Below the pieces are notes generated by a model. That model was not told the DNA's origin. It saw nothing but the letters and a program-made list of their open reading frames with translations, and did no database searches. From assembly GCA_022925895.1 (NCBI GenBank), contig JAKSYS010000073.1:80274-144273 (forward strand): a DNA stretch of 64,000 nt, read 5' to 3'. The translations under genes and the position numbers were made by a program. Origin of the DNA: Fragilaria crotonensis (taxonomy: Eukaryota; Bacillariophyta; Fragilariophyceae; Fragilariales; Fragilariaceae). Below, in pieces: positions 33,686 to 45,131 of the stretch (position 1 is the first letter of the stretch; every line of letters begins with the position of its first letter).

Positions 33686-34014
33686 GCCAGGCGCGAAGTG
33701 CAGCAGTTTCTATGATGTAGATCTAATTCAGGGTTGACTGTTATCGCGCTGTCGTAAGGACCTTTTGTAGGGAAACCCTCCACAAATATGGCTCATATTG
33801 TCGTGGCACTAGCAGTGACAAAATGGATGCCCTCTGGTCAGCGTGAATTGGAAAACAGAGCTCGAGAGTCAGCTCTCAAGCAAACGAATATCACTCGCAG
33901 CGACAACAAATGGCAGGAGTTGTTTCATGTCACGCAACGCTCCTGTTCTTCGCGCCGACTGCGGGTTGTCAACAGCAATGCAAACGTTTCAAGACGTTGG
34001 TACGCCGTGCTTTA
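33686..34014. other. Convergent 3' spacer
   Basis: 329 bp between the transportin and AlkB-like stop codons. It contains no supportable gene, and ORFs crossing it on the plus strand are shadows of the AlkB-like gene. Confidence 0.5.
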
Positions 34015-35418
34015 TCAAGGCTTCCTTCGCATGCTGGTTTTGCGTTGCGGCTTTGTCTGTGGCTCCGAGCCCATTGGAATGGTTTTGCGTCTGGCACGTC
34101 GCCCTTCCCCTTGCAAGCCATGCCCTCGTCTACCATTGCCTCTGTCAATGGCCCGTTTGAAGACCAGCGACACGCGCCCGTCTGGACTTGTAGCAGCGCT
34201 CTCGCCCTCTGCTGTATAGACTGCGTGATGAAAGACATCGTTGCACTCACCCCACATTAGGACAAGATCACCAGAAAAAAGATGAATCGCTGCCGGGGTG
34301 TTTTCCTCCAGCGAAGCATTATCTTCCACAATGGGCCTAGCAGCATCCCATCTCGTCCATTTGTTTTCACCTGGAATCGGACGAAATGCAAACCGTCGAC
34401 AGTCTCCCGCAGCCACAACGCAGGTGAGTCTCTCCCAGAACGTCCCATGCTCTGGATCCGTGTGAAATTTACAGGCAGCATCATCATCGGGATAGTGATT
34501 GCAGAGCGCACAATCAAAATATGGAACTGCTGTGTCCATTCCCATCGCAGCTTCGGCCTGTCGCATCGCGGCTTGGACTACCAAGGGCATTGATTGCGGT
34601 GGCATGAGTTTGCCACTGTAAGCCAGAGCACCAATGCCCGGCTCAGCCACCCATGCCGTTCCGCGGCGTTCCACCACGACTGCACCAGTCCGAGTGGTGA
34701 TGGTATCGAATCTGAATGGGATGTCTCGCAACAACGTGTGGACGGGATCGGTGTCTGGCACAATTTGCTCCCAATTGAGTCCATTTGGAATAATATCAAA
34801 TGGAAGATTCCGAACACGTCGATCCATGGTAGGGAGTTGCAGATTTTTTCCGAATCGTGCCAGGAGACCCCGTGAGGCAAATCGCATCTCAATGACATGA
34901 GGAAGCGGCATTTTGTCCGCCATGGCTTCAGCGCGCTCGACGAGTTGATGGATTCCATGCAAGACCTCGTCAAAGTCTTCGGTGTCGTGATTATTGCATG
35001 AAAAACTTAATTTTCCCACTAGTGCGTGCATTGCACAGAGAGCCTGTCGCACGTAGCGGCCTTCTTTATCGGGACGATCAGGATCCGAAAATGGGATGGA
35101 AGCCGAACGAATGGCTCGACGCAATCGATCGTCGTGGAGGCAGGATGACAATGCTGAATTGCCTAACTTTTCCAATAACTGAGCACTCCATCGCTGCCTT
35201 TTTTCGTGGTGAATACGTTGTGATTGCAAGTGATGTGGTAAATCAGGATCGGTTGGCAACCACAATTGCTTCGCCACGCACAACAGTTCTTCTTGACTCG
35301 AAGCATGTTGAATGGCTTCTCCGATCGATGTTGAACCTGTATTACTCGGTAAAGTTGCGGAGAGAGAGGAGACGCACGCAATACCAGCAGCAAAGGCTAA
35401 GAGCCGCCGCCGCAACAT
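34015..35418 (-). CDS. AlkB-like 2-oxoglutarate/Fe(II) dioxygenase with leader
   Basis: A single exon of 467 residues. It begins with a signal-like leader (RRRLLAFAAGIACVSSLSA). The C-terminal half is an AlkB-type double-stranded beta helix: NHYPDDDAACKFHTDPEHG gives the N-x-Y ... H-x-D iron motif (H319, D321), then RRFAFRP, the GDLVLMWGECND strand, the distal His (397 or 398 in FHHAVY) and the 2OG-binding RVSLVFK (Arg about 415). The tail is Lys/Arg-rich. AlkB enzymes remove alkyl groups from DNA, RNA or protein. The leader suggests an organelle form, possibly plastid, though the cleavage motif is not classical. The first 200 residues are helical and unrecognised. Confidence 0.82.
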   Translation of the reverse strand: MLRRRLLAFAAGIACVSSLSATLPSNTGSTSIGEAIQHASSQEELLCVAKQLWLPTDPDLPHHLQSQRIHHEKRQRWSAQLLEKLGNSALSSCLHDDRLRRAIRSASIPFSDPDRPDKEGRYVRQALCAMHALVGKLSFSCNNHDTEDFDEVLHGIHQLVERAEAMADKMPLPHVIEMRFASRGLLARFGKNLQLPTMDRRVRNLPFDIIPNGLNWEQIVPDTDPVHTLLRDIPFRFDTITTRTGAVVVERRGTAWVAEPGIGALAYSGKLMPPQSMPLVVQAAMRQAEAAMGMDTAVPYFDCALCNHYPDDDAACKFHTDPEHGTFWERLTCVVAAGDCRRFAFRPIPGENKWTRWDAARPIVEDNASLEENTPAAIHLFSGDLVLMWGECNDVFHHAVYTAEGESAATSPDGRVSLVFKRAIDRGNGRRGHGLQGEGRRARRKTIPMGSEPQTKPQRKTSMRRKP

Positions 35419-36050
35419 TTTGACCCTTTCACCTGATAATGAAAGGTTCGCAGCGCCTGCAATTGTTGGAGTTCTTCGTTGTCGGCGTTATGCTTGGTTC
35501 TTTGTGGTTTGCGGGCGTCTTGCATCTTGCATGATGTCGGCATGTGAGACATTAGAACGAAGTACAGTGCTTCATCATGATACTACAGCTACGACGTTGT
35601 AGTAGCAGTAGACCGTACCAGGCGTACTCGTACACTGTATCCTCACAAACCACAAATCCATGCAATACTGTACTCTGTACTGTATATACGATTGCCTACT
35701 TTACTTGCACGTCCCTATACTGTATTATCGGTTTCTCAGCACCATATATTGTACTTGTACCCGGTTCTCTGTTCACCGTGCACCGTGCACCAATTCTGTT
35801 GAGAAACTACGTCTGGCTTCGCCCGCAGACATGGTCGACGTCCATCCGTCCTGTGCATCTGCTGATCTGCGGGCGGAACACCAAGATAGAGACAGATCAG
35901 GCCTTGGGGTGCTGTCAGCTGTCAGCAGTCATCGTCCACCATCATGTTCGGATTTGTCACCTCATTCGGCTGACCACCGTCTTCGCTCAATAGAGTACAT
36001 GCTCCGTACTGCATCCATCCACCTCGATCTCGCATTTCTATTACCAAACA
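35419..36050. other. Divergent spacer, GTAC-rich
   Basis: 632 bp between the divergent AlkB-like and JJJ1-like genes. GTAC words cluster at 35560-35780. No gene or clear repeat was seen. Confidence 0.5.
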
Positions 36051-37476
36051 ATGACAGCCGCCGGCACCAAAATGATTGATCATTACGAAGTCTTGAACGT
36101 TTCCCTCGGTGCCGACGCGGATACTATTAAAAAGGCCCACCGCAAATTGGCCTTGAAGTATCATCCCGACAAGAATGACGGCAGCGCAGAAGCATCTGAT
36201 GCCTTTCGACGCGTCCAGCAGGCTTACGAATGTCTTTCTGATCCTGCCGAACGCAAGTGGTACGATGAACACCGAGAAGCGATTCTGCGAGGGTGGTCCG
36301 TGGAAGGGGGTGAGAAACAACCAGTAGAGATCTTGTTTGACGTCGTTCCGTTCATGCATCCTGGATGTTACGATGGATATGGTGATGATGAAGGAGGATT
36401 TTTCAACGTTTATACCAAAGTTTTTACTCAAATATTTATGCAAGAACAAGAGGGGTGGGTGTTGGAGGGTAACATTGAAGCCATGCCGCAATCCGATCTA
36501 CCGACGGACTACGGAAACGGAAGCTCCGAATGGTCCTTGGTTGGCAACTTTTACACCATGTGGGAATCGTTTTCGAGTTGCAGGGCCTTCGCCTGGGCCG
36601 ACAAATACAATATCAAGGACGCCGATGATCGTCGGATGCGTCGAGCCATGGACGATGAAAACAAAAAGGCGAGGCGTGGCAAAGCGACGATTCAACGATG
36701 ACATTGCTGCCCTGCTACATTTTGTCAAGAGACGCGATCCACGTGTTAAGGCGCACAAGTTAAAAGTAGAACAAGACAAGGCTGCCAAGAAAGAGCAAGA
36801 GAGACAAGAGCTGCAACGTAGGAAACATCAGACGCAGCAGGAACGAGAGCAATGGAAGCAGTCTGCTGAGGAACATATGGCTCAACTGGAGGAGGAAGAC
36901 CGTGCGGCTGGGCGGGTTCGACTGGCAGATCTGGAAGACGACTTCGACTATGGCGGGACTAAAGGAAGGAAGGGCAAGAAGAAGAACAAGCAGAAAGAAC
37001 TTTATTACGAGTTTGACGAGGCCGACATAGAGTTCCACAATAGTGACGAGGAGAAGGAATTGGAGCCAGAGTCCGATCAACATCCTGACGGTGAGAATCT
37101 CGCTGACGCTTCAAAAGAGCCTCTCACCCCTTCAGGGGAAGGTTTCGAGCTGAAAGGTGCAGTAGCTGTAGATGGTGGTGACATTTTGGATGTATCAGCG
37201 ACGAAAGACGACATTCCGATACTTCATGTCGAAAGTGCTCCAGTTGACAACACGCTTCAGGTAGATGATGACTTCGATGCCGACAGAGAGTCGGAGGAAG
37301 AAGAGGAACCAGAAGTATTTCGCTGCGAATGCTGTCGTAAGGACTTCAAGTCGGTTGGTCAAATGGAAAATCATATGAAGAGCAAGAAACACAAGGACGC
37401 TTTCAAGAAATGGGAACGAGAACAGGAAAAGAAGGCAATGGAAGATTTACTGGACGAGCTAGTGATAGAACCATGA
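36051..37476 (+). CDS. JJJ1: DNAJC21/JJJ1-type J-protein (apparent +1 frame break)
   Basis: An N-terminal J-domain (about residues 9-75) has the HPD tripeptide in [10 protein letters not shown]. It is followed by the JJJ1-type middle region with [23 protein letters not shown] split over two blocks, a charged coiled coil, acidic segments and a U1-type C2H2 zinc finger near the end (CECCRKDF then H-x5-H). This order is specific to JJJ1/DNAJC21, a cytosolic Hsp70 partner that helps recycle late pre-60S ribosome factors. The reading frame changes between 36660 and 36690, beside five A at 36663-36667. Removing one base gives 474 continuous residues. No intron fits. The break may be an assembly error or a true defect. 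Confidence 0.85.
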
Positions 37477-38058
37477 AGACTCTGCGACTTTGTCGAGGGC
37501 TTATTCTTGTGGACTATAGGAGAAACGAGTTAGTTACAGTACTCTGAGGACTCGAGTATCACTTCAATTACTATGCGTTCGTACATTCGAGCTACGTGGT
37601 GGTACCTGGTACAGTACCTGGTACCGTATGCATATATGATAATCATATGAGCCCGTTACTGGTACTGTACGACAGTACTCGAATACTCACATAATCCGCA
37701 AGGTACTGTCACCACTATTCTCTGCACCGGAGTATCGGAAAAGCTGAACGAGGCGGTGGCATGGTGCACCGCACAGACCATTTACGGTCAGCAACAACAA
37801 CCAACCAATCAAAATGTATGAACACGTCTGACACGTTTCGTGTCACATGACGACATGGAAATGCATACATTTTGGTGCCTTTCGGGATTATGTACGATTA
37901 TCGTTGCGACCAAATCGCAGCGACGGTGTACATGTAGCTGGTAGGAGGCGCATTTCGAGTTTTGAGTATACGATTGCAACAACACGGGATCACGTCATTC
38001 CAAAGACAAAGAAGAACGCCATCGAGATTCTAACTCACGTAGTGACATAAATCTCAGG
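37477..38058. other. Spacer, GTAC-rich left part
   Basis: 582 bp between two plus-strand genes. The left half contains dense GTAC and GGTACC words (37590-37720). No gene was seen. Confidence 0.5.
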
Positions 38059-39011
38059 ATGTTATCGTTACACTCCTTGTTGTTGTGGACGACAAGTTCG
38101 ATCGCAGCGATGGCCTTTTCGCCATCTGTCTTGACCGATTTGGCGTCGATTGGCGGAGGAATGCACCATCATGTGGCGCACGTGCTTCATCCCGCCGCCC
38201 AGCATAATCTTTTATTGACTAAATCCTCTGTTGCGCACGATTTACTACAATCCTACACACAATCCTCAAGACGCATCCCTTGATTACCAAAATGCTGACA
38301 GGTGGCACGTTGGCTACATGTGGAGATGCCATTGCCCAAAAGTCAGCAAGCAGCAACAATGACGATGACACCATTGACGGCGACTTTGTTTACGACCGTC
38401 GCCGCGCCGGATCTTTCGCTGCATTCGATATGGCATATCGAGCCCTGCAGCACGTGTCCTTTCCTCTGATTGTCCAACAATGTCAGGGACAATTCGCAAC
38501 CGCGTTCCTTCATGGTCTTCCGTTTGTCGCATCGGCAGAACAGGTAACGGAGAATGTGCACTTTCTGGCTGCCATGGAACAGACACTGGCGAGTCAATTG
38601 GGTATTGTGCCGTTCATTTACTACCCCGTGTTTTTTGCACTGACAGGAGTCATGCAGGGTTTGACAAGCGAGCAGGCGGTGACGAGGGCGATGGAGAACT
38701 TTGTGCCACTCATGAAGCGGAATTTGGTTTTTTGGATCCCAGTTCAGTTCGTACAATTTGCTTTTGTCCCACAAGACTTGCAGATTCCGTTCCTTTCCGT
38801 ATGCGGTCTCTGTTGGACTTTTATATTATCGGCATTTGCGGGATCTACGAAGGGATATCAATCTGGACAGCAAACCGATTCATCCACGACACTAATAGAG
38901 ATCGAACATGACGACTTCGACGAAGCAATTGCTGTTCTGCTAGAAGACAGACATCGGATTGTGGTTGCAAATGATTCAAAGGCGGAAGTTAGGGAACTGG
39001 TTCGCAGGTGA
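38059..39011 (+). CDS. Mpv17/PMP22-family membrane protein with plastid-type leader (apparent frame break)
   Basis: The N-terminus MLSLHSLLLWTTSSIAAMAF followed by SPS is a signal peptide ending in an AFSP motif, typical of diatom plastid pre-proteins. The mature part has the Mpv17 motifs T-HPLITKMLTGG and GDAIAQ, D-x2-RA in YDRRRAGSFAA, then a long hydrophobic region and the C-terminal FWIPVQFVQFAFVPQDLQIP block. Mpv17 proteins form inner-membrane channels of poorly known cargo. The leader frame and family frame differ by one base at about 38264, where CC sits where CCC is expected. Restoring one base gives 317 residues and a perfect Mpv17 entry motif. Confidence 0.83.
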
Positions 39012-39751
39012 TTGAGCTGCACAACATCGTCCAAGTACGCATTTTGCACATCTGCTACCTAACCACCTAACCTTTCTAGGGACTTGTGAGTACATTGGTC
39101 TAACGTCGTATGCCTACTTGTGTGGAATCAGTTGTGCTAGTTCGGCTTCGGTCGCAGGACTTCCTGACAGACACCAGCAGGCCAAGTTTTTACTGCAGCA
39201 ACAAATTGTCTTTCTACGCAGGTAGTACCAGTTGTACGAGTATTGTACAGTGCGCCTACGAATGATTCCGACTGCACATGTCATGCTGTACTACACTTCC
39301 CTGCTTCGTACTCCAGTACCAGTACTTGTAACTGACACTTCGTACTTCGAGTAATACCATTAATTCAAGTAGTCTAATCGAGGGATCGAAGGAGATCCGG
39401 CGACATCAGATTTCTTCTCGTAGCTGCTACATACAATTGATACTACGCTCTGCGTAAGATTCCAGGCGCAGCCGGGCTTTGAGGATGAAGTGGTAGTGGG
39501 CAGAGTGGGCACTGAAACCCAACCACGATTGAGAACTCCCCGACAACCCAGCGAACCACTGGCGTTTGTTACCTGGTTTTATAAGGAGCAGGAATTAGGA
39601 ATTAGGATACTTCGTAGAGGAAGGACGTCCGCGGCTGCTGTCATTGACGGAAGGCATTGAGGTTGCTGTTCCCACGTAACCAAGAAGGAATTGTCCCCCA
39701 TCGCACTTCACTTCAGCTCCCCCTTTCCTTCCCATCATCATCATCATCATC
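39012..39751. other. Spacer, no gene seen
   Basis: 740 bp between two plus-strand genes. A few GTAC words occur near 39220-39360, and a short (ATC)n run at 39737-39752 precedes the next ATG. No repeat element was delimited. Confidence 0.5.
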
Positions 39752-41002
39752 ATGCCGGGTCGTGCTGATTGTTGCGGTGCAGGAACCTCGTTTGAGGCAT
39801 CGAGCTGGCTCTCACTTGATCCCTGCGGTCTCTTCTGCATCTCATGCAGTTTTGGAGTTCACGTGTTTGCCACGACTGTGATTGCGCTGTATTTGATCTC
39901 CGACTCGTCCGTGGCCCAAAGTGTCTTTGGAATAATCTACCTACCATTAACTATTCTTGCCATTTGGAGTCTCGTCAAGGCCTGGAGGACAAATCCTGGT
40001 GCTGTTCCGATGGGAGCACGGCCATTAACGACTGTGAAGAGAGCACAAGGAAGCAGTACGACAACCGAAGAGCAGAGAGAACTTCAGCGGTCCATTCGTA
40101 GATGTCACAAATGCAATGATAATTACAAGCCGCCGCGAGCACATCACGACTCTGTTACCGGACGATGCATTGTCAAATTTGATCATTACTGTCCTTGGGT
40201 TGGAAATGCCGTGGGAGCACTGAATCACAAATTCTTTTGTCTCTTTATTGGATACTCTGCATCCACCTGCATTATGAGTATTTTCTTTATTGTCCTACGC
40301 ATGGTGGCGTGCGCGTCGTTTCACGGAGAAGTTGAACCAAGCAGTGCCACCAGTGTTGGAGAGAGCCAGGTTGATCACTCGCAAGCAGATTGGCACGCGC
40401 CAACGAACAAAAAGGCCGACCCAACTCGTCTCCTACAAGAAGGAGGCTATCTCAATTGCAACACCCTCTTTTCAAACTACTTCGTTATCATCCTCATGAT
40501 CGTTGCCGTTTCCTTTTTGGTTTTCACGTGCTGCATGTTTTGGGAGCAGCTCGAAGCGATTGAATCCAACACCTCCAAAATTGCCAGGATGAAGATCCGC
40601 GTGGGGGACGGTGGGACGGAACTGGAACGGGTCTCGCACGACTTTAACGAAATGTTTGGTGGCGATTCCCCGAGCATCTCGTGGCACTGGTTCCTACCAT
40701 TGGATGTACAATTTCCAAAAAGCATGTCTAAGGTGGTGCTCGGCTACGAGTGGGATCCCACATTTGGGGACAAGCCATTTCAGGAGAATGATTTGGTGGC
40801 GGTTATGGAGAAGAAGGAGGCAAATAACGATGTCGATCTCGAAGCAGGCGAATCATTTTCCGATGAATGTAAAACACCATCATCCAGCAATAGTCCTAAT
40901 GGGTCACTTCACTCTGTCGGCACCAAGAAGCGTTCGACGAGCAAGAAAGCGCTGATTGACAAACCAGAATTTGTGGATCGCACAAAGGATCGCCTTACAT
41001 AA
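39752..41002 (+). CDS. DHHC-type protein S-acyltransferase (DHYC variant)
   Basis: A single exon of 416 residues with four hydrophobic segments (about 26-50, 58-76, 155-185, 245-270). The cysteine-rich domain sits between the second and third: RRCHKCNDNYKPPRAHH, then DSVTGRCIVKFDHYCPWVGN and LNHKFF. The catalytic tetrad is DHYC rather than DHHC, as in yeast Akr1 and Pfa5. The usual HCSxC is HHDSVT, so two zinc-ligand cysteines are missing; I recall this as common in stramenopile members, so it need not mean loss of function. The enzyme palmitoylates proteins at endomembranes. The soluble tail is Ser-rich and acidic. Confidence 0.9.
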   Translation: MPGRADCCGAGTSFEASSWLSLDPCGLFCISCSFGVHVFATTVIALYLISDSSVAQSVFGIIYLPLTILAIWSLVKAWRTNPGAVPMGARPLTTVKRAQGSSTTTEEQRELQRSIRRCHKCNDNYKPPRAHHDSVTGRCIVKFDHYCPWVGNAVGALNHKFFCLFIGYSASTCIMSIFFIVLRMVACASFHGEVEPSSATSVGESQVDHSQADWHAPTNKKADPTRLLQEGGYLNCNTLFSNYFVIILMIVAVSFLVFTCCMFWEQLEAIESNTSKIARMKIRVGDGGTELERVSHDFNEMFGGDSPSISWHWFLPLDVQFPKSMSKVVLGYEWDPTFGDKPFQENDLVAVMEKKEANNDVDLEAGESFSDECKTPSSSNSPNGSLHSVGTKKRSTSKKALIDKPEFVDRTKDRLT

Positions 41003-41133
41003 TGTATCTGCAGCTCAGTAAATTAGGGAGCCCTAGATGTAGGAAGTGTCTGGTCAAATTTATATACTTGCACGGTACAATTTCGAGTCTCTTCATCTAC
41101 TTCAGTATCCTAATCAAGGGTTCCAGCGCAACC

Positions 41134-43015
41134 CTAAGACGATTCCACAGCGTTTTCGACGTCGTGGGGGAGGATGCCTGTCGACGTGGCAACGAAGTCG
41201 TGTTCTTCAATCTTGCTATCCTCAGTGACGTCCTCGATCTTGTTATCCTTCTTCTGCGCCTTCGCCATCGCTTCCTTCTCCCGATCTGGGTAAGCCAATG
41301 CGAACAGGAGGTCCAAATGCTGTCGAGAGTTTTGATGAAGCTGACCTTGAGGCGGAAGACTTTGAATGATGTCCTCACGACTACGACGTGGCACAGACCT
41401 CGTGACGGTCCCCGCCCCATCAGAGATACGAATATCGTCGTCATTGCTTCCGATTGAGCGATCATCACTGGTCGTTTGTCCAATCTCAAGGCAGTCACGT
41501 CCACTACCAGTGCGACGGACAGCTCTCAAGAGACGTCGATTCCACTTGTTCACAACTTTCATCGATATCATCGATCGTCCGAGCCGGAATTGAACGGGCT
41601 GAGATGGCGAGAGCTCTACAGGTCGTCGCAGATAAAGGTAGGAACCATTCGAAGACCCGGCGTCCGTGAAAATGAACTCACCATTCTTGAAGCGAATGGA
41701 TGCATGACGAGCGGAGACTGTGCGGTAGTCCAAGACCATATCCGACGCAGAGGATCTACCGAGAAGGAGGGGACGAGAGGCATTTCGACCATCTGGCTTG
41801 AGGAGGGTGCTGAACGATAGCTGGAACCTGGTCTTGAAAAGACGCTGTGCCATCTCATGCTTTGTAGCAACCAGCAAAGACACATATGGAGGTTCCAAAG
41901 ACGACTTGAAAAGTTTAACGTGACGACCATCCGTCAGCTTAAAATCAGACTTGAATGTGCTCTTGCACACTGAGCAAGTCGCATCGACGGAGGACAAGAA
42001 GCAAATCTGATTGTCAGCCTCAGCTGTGTGCCACTTGCGAAGACAGTCGACGTGTACATACTTCGTATCCCCGCTACACTTGCAAGGAGTAATGAGAGGG
42101 TTACTTTCCGAGCTTTCCTCATCAAAGCACATGTAGCAAACAGGGCTTTCGCCTCCGCCTTCCCGCTGGGTCTTGGTCGACGTGTCGATTCTCGCGCCAC
42201 CTTCAACAGACTCATCCTCGGAGTTTTCTGCAAGAGTTACTAAATGTGAGTTAAAGCAAACCGAAATGATTCGACGATAGAAGGGTAGAACAAAACTTAC
42301 CTCCGTCCGTTTCTCCCATGTCCAAAAATCCGCCATTTCCAGAAGTGGTGTCCTTCATGATTTTCTGAATCTTCTCCTCACTGAGTAGGCGATTCTCAAC
42401 GCCGTTGTGCGTTTCAATGACAACCACACCAACGGACCCCACACGGAGGAAATCACCAACTTGCAACGTATGTGGAGCAGGCGGATGTTTGCGATCGCCC
42501 AACAAACGACATGTCCCAGAATGTCGTGAAAAGGCTTCAGGGGCAGGTACCACCCAAAACGATTTTCCATGCGTAGTAACCAGCAGCTGGCAGGCTCTGG
42601 TATCACTCAACTCGTATCGTTGAAGCTTTCTGCCAACATGAGCAGCGTACTCAGCACCAAGGTCGGTAGCATTGGAGCCACGACTTCGGTTCGATCCCTG
42701 AATGATAACTCCCTGTAATCCATTGGAGAGGTGAACGTGAATATATACTTAGAAAAATGTCTTCAAAGGTAAGTTCACAATGACCCTCGCCAACACTTTC
42801 AACAGTCTTACCTCCGGCTTGACATTGAACGTTGTAAACTTCTTCTTTCCGTTTCCTTGACTGTTGTTGCATGGATAAACTCGAACTTCGACTTGGGTAT
42901 CGAGACGAGCGTTGATATCCGATGCTGGATTAATGCACCGAGAGGGAGCATTAGCAGCAGAGGCTCCAACAGCGACGGTTGGACTAGCAATTGGTGAAGA
43001 ATTGATTTGTTCCAT
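41134..43015 (-). CDS. RING-CH (RINGv) plus FHA domain protein, probable E3 ligase
   Basis: Three exons (43015-42812, 42712-42301, 42239-41134), all GT-AG, give 573 residues. After a Ser/Ala-rich start and a beta-rich region that may be a first FHA-like fold (around 90-190), a RINGv domain lies at about 240-300: CYMCFDEE, PCKCSGD, VHVDCLRKWH and CSVC give the C4HC3 ligand order. A clear FHA domain follows (about 361-428), with LLLGRSSASDMVL, SARHA and DAGSSNGSYL. RING-CH domains recruit E2 enzymes and FHA domains read phosphothreonine, so phosphorylation-guided ubiquitination is inferred. Unlike MARCH proteins it has no membrane helices. It converges with the DHHC gene with 131 bp between stops. 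Confidence 0.85.
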
Positions 43016-45131
43016 GGTCGAATGCGTCGATATGCTTTTGAATTGATTAGCTCGAAATTGTCTCGATCTGGACACAATAATGAGATGGAAACAACGGTCG
43101 TGTAAGAAGGGAGACGAATGGACTCAAGAATACGATTGACATACGAGCGATCACCAAAAATTGGCCGGAAGTCGTTACAATTCCCTTTCTCTCCCAAGCC
43201 TTTGGAATTATCATTCACTGCAATTGACTTCCAGTCCAGTGATAGATACCATCATCAATACGAGACAACCCTGCTTTGCAATTGCCGAAACAGAGAATTC
43301 TTTCATCGACGTAACGCAGTACAACCTGGCTCGCTCCACTGAATTTTCGCGTACTCAGCGACGCAGTCAACTAAAAAAATCGCATCGAGACTACGAACGC
43401 TCATTTGGAAGCACTCACCACTTCGTTCTCTCTAAAACTGCAACAAACAAGATGATCAACACAACTATATTCACCGACGATGTTGGCTGGCTTCAGGTAT
43501 GGTCTCTTCCAACAAAGGAACGAAATCAACGAGCGAAGACCGTTCCCACAGAAACGATGAATTTGAGGTTGCCAGTCCAGGCGAGAGTTGGTCCAACCTT
43601 TCGTGAAAGTGACTGCGCCAGCCAGCCTTACGAAACGGGACGCAATGTCAGTCCTGGCAAAGGGAATTTTAGCAAGGCACATAACAGATGGCCTGATAAA
43701 CGTCACACATGTCCGACAACGGCTTCAGAATTTAAAAATGTGTAGATTGGATGAATATTGGTATTTCCTTTGACATTACGATAACAATGACTTGAACCAA
43801 ACTTTGCATACCTTTTTTACATGATGATCAGATCATCCGTGCACCGAATTCGGAGTAAATGACAAATGACATAGAGTTGGAGAAAACACAATATAGATGA
43901 TACTAAATATCGGATTACTGCAAAATGACTTGAATATATAAATATAAATGAAATTTTCTGTATAAACTTAAAACCCGCATGACCTCATCAGGTACCCAAT
44001 CAGATTATCAACTTACTTCCATGAGCGAAACATTTTGTTATCTTCATCCAAGAGATCGATAGTCATTTTGCGGTATACCACACGATCGAAGAGTCCCTGC
44101 ACTTTTCTTTAATTTGATTATATATAAGGATTCTCCTCAATTAATCACTTCAAGCGCTGTAAGGTACAAAAAAGTTCCGCTCTTATTCGTTTAAATACGA
44201 ACATTTATGCAATGCAAAGTATTTGCACCTTGTACTGGAGTACCAGGTACCAGTACTCCGTTGCTCCGTTGCTCCGTTGTTCCGTTGTTCCGTTGTTCCG
44301 TTGTTCCGTTGCGCCCGCAGAGAGGAGCACACAGGCGCTCACACTTTTGCAACGCATGAAACGTGAAATACACCTGTCGCGCTACGAGACCGAGTACGAG
44401 TACTCAACGATCCACTATCAACTATCAATGAGCATCAAAATGACGAGGCCAACGTCGTTGTCCGGAGACTTCAAACTCCAAACCCCACTTTGCCTGACAT
44501 GTCTGTATTTGCACTTGGACCAAGTGTCGAGATGAGATTTTTGTCATAAATCAAGGACTTTGTGTCGCGACCAACTTGGAGCGAGCGTGGGAAGAATCCT
44601 ACTACTTTGCTTCGGAAGAAAAATGTGTATACTGATTGGGGGTGGCTTTTGATTTTGGGTGGCATCAGTTGTCTATGAAAACTCTCTTGTTGAGCATGGT
44701 TGTGAGTTCAAGGAAACTCATCATATCACCACGGTACGTGAAGCAGGAATGGCGTTTCCGCAAATGTTGTTTGACTGGCGACGCAGGATTTGCTTGAAAG
44801 GTGCGTGGGTGGTTTACGTAGTAAGGATTCTGCTGCAACGTTCAGGAGAGAAAGGTTCGACATAACATGCGTGGGTACGTTGGTGTCAACTCCAATATTG
44901 CAAGCGTTCAAACCTTCACGGTCAGATACAATCAAGTGAATCGAGCAAGGCCCCTTCCTTTCACGCTCCTGCGGTGGTGCGTGGTGACTAAAGCGTTTCT
45001 GACACTGTAGGCACGCATTTGACTTGGTTATTCGAACCAGAGTGCATGCAGTTTACTCAATCACAAGGTTTAATGTGACGCATGGTAGTTCACGAACGCA
45101 GTTGCTTAAGATTTTGAAATTTTCTAGAGCA
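43016..45131. other. Spacer with an 8-bp microsatellite
   Basis: 2.1 kb between two minus-strand genes. A plus-strand ORF (43161-43745) has its first ATG only at about 43452 and no domain, so it was not called. 43750-44160 is A/T-rich. 44256-44311 is a tandem microsatellite. 44400-45130 contains only short ORFs. Confidence 0.5.
44256..44311. repeat. 8-bp tandem repeat (CTCCGTTG/TTCCGTTG)
   Basis: Seven head-to-tail copies of an 8-bp unit: three CTCCGTTG then four TTCCGTTG. The array is exact apart from the first base of the unit, so it is a young simple repeat. Confidence 0.9.

Noticed and set aside
36640-36700. A mini-intron explaining the JJJ1 frame switch
   Set aside because: No GT-AG pair of usable length lies in the interval where the frames must be joined.
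43161-43745. 194-codon plus-strand ORF beside the RING-CH/FHA gene
   Set aside because: It opens on TTG; the first ATG is at about 43452 and the remaining protein has no leader, domain or conserved-looking motif.
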